In this document: piece after piece, positions 43,244-43,578 of the stretch
Position numbering within the stretch: the stretch's first letter is position 1
Layout: every line of letters begins with the position of its first letter
Assembly (NCBI GenBank): GCA_002748455.1
Contig: PDSL01000051.1
Span: forward strand, 1 to 43,578
Direction of reading: 5' to 3'
Length of the DNA: 43,578 nt
DNA from: Ilumatobacter coccineus
Lineage (GTDB): Bacteria > Actinomycetota > Acidimicrobiia > Acidimicrobiales > Ilumatobacteraceae
The notes under the pieces: model-generated
Databases searched by the model: none
What the model was told of the DNA's origin: nothing
What the model saw: the letters and a program-made list of their open reading frames with translations, nothing else
Translations under genes and position numbers: made by a program

Positions 43244-43578
43244 GTGAGGATCGTCGTCTGGTCGACCACGAGGTCCGAGCCGCTCTGGTCGAGGCTCGCA
43301 ACACTCCCGCCGTGGTGGTTGCCGGTGCCGGGTCGGGCAAGACCACCATCCTGGTCGATCGAGTTGCCGGCGAGTTGACCACACCTGGCGGGCTGGAGCC
43401 CTCCCACTTGGCAGCGATCACCTTCACCGAGCGGGCAGCGCGCGAGCTGATTCACCGCCTGGCTGAAGCGGCTCCCGAGATCGATCTCGATGAAGCCTAT
43501 ATCGGCACGATTCACGGCTTTTGTCAGCGAATCCTGCGCCGGTTCCCCTTTGAGGCCGGGCTTCCTCCGGTGTTCGAG
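43240..43578 (+). CDS. addA: AddA/UvrD-like helicase, N-terminal part (cut by window end)
   Basis: The first 113 codons are present. The Walker A motif VVAGAGSGKTTILVDRV and the motif Ia region ITFTERAARELIHRL are those of superfamily 1 UvrD/RecB helicases, and IGTIHGFCQRILRRFP is the following conserved block of the AddA/RecB subgroup. The ATG overlaps the AddB stop (ATGA), so it is most likely the motor subunit of the same complex. It continues beyond the window. Confidence 0.87.
   Translation, partial: MSEDRRLVDHEVRAALVEARNTPAVVVAGAGSGKTTILVDRVAGELTTPGGLEPSHLAAITFTERAARELIHRLAEAAPEIDLDEAYIGTIHGFCQRILRRFPFEAGLPPVFE

Overview
The window is GC-rich, densely coded bacterial DNA. The gene content points to an actinobacterium: menaquinone MenB, an acyl-CoA carboxylase beta + epsilon pair, a B12-dependent ethylmalonyl-CoA mutase, SecA with a C-terminal zinc motif, prfB next to ftsE-ftsX, and an exonuclease VII operon. 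Many genes start 6-10 bases after a TANNNT box, which fits leaderless or short-leader transcription. A lineage near Acidimicrobiia is plausible, but that is inference. I saw no rRNA, tRNA, CRISPR array, transposase or integrase.

Layout. 1-7.6 kb (mostly minus strand): start of an MFS permease; a folate C1 operon fhs-folD with an intrinsic terminator, in which fhs carries an internal deletion; a glycine-betaine ABC importer proV-proW-proX whose permease has a large extra membrane domain. 7.7-10 kb (plus): small membrane protein, menB, TrmH/SpoU RNA methyltransferase. 10-17.5 kb (minus): ABC-2 exporter pair, a 62-aa protein, ftsE-ftsX, prfB, secA.

17.5-22.5 kb is the accessory hot spot. A calpain-type (C2) cysteine protease with a WXG100-like N terminus and a lipoprotein gene sit between secA and comF. 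The resident comF is broken in two (3' part at 19.5 kb, 5' part at 22.3 kb). Its missing middle is replaced by about 2.5 kb containing an AT-rich DUF1203-like gene, a diverged secA'-comF-aat' segment in which only comF is intact, and an AT-rich DUF5655-like gene. The diverged segment has no genes between secA' and comF, so it shows the uninterrupted arrangement of that site.

22.5-30 kb: aat, ethylmalonyl-CoA mutase, a LysM lipoprotein divergent from two overlapping alpha/beta-hydrolase genes (one without a catalytic serine), and a carotenoid pair (GGPP synthase, phytoene-desaturase-like). 30-37 kb (minus): xseA-xseB, rmuC, acyl-CoA carboxylase beta and epsilon, and a fused E1 alpha-beta 2-oxo acid dehydrogenase; the last two fit branched-chain and propionyl-CoA metabolism. 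37-43.6 kb (plus): YihY/BrkB membrane protein, amidohydrolase, esterase, and an AddB-AddA-like helicase-nuclease pair, the last gene cut by the window end.
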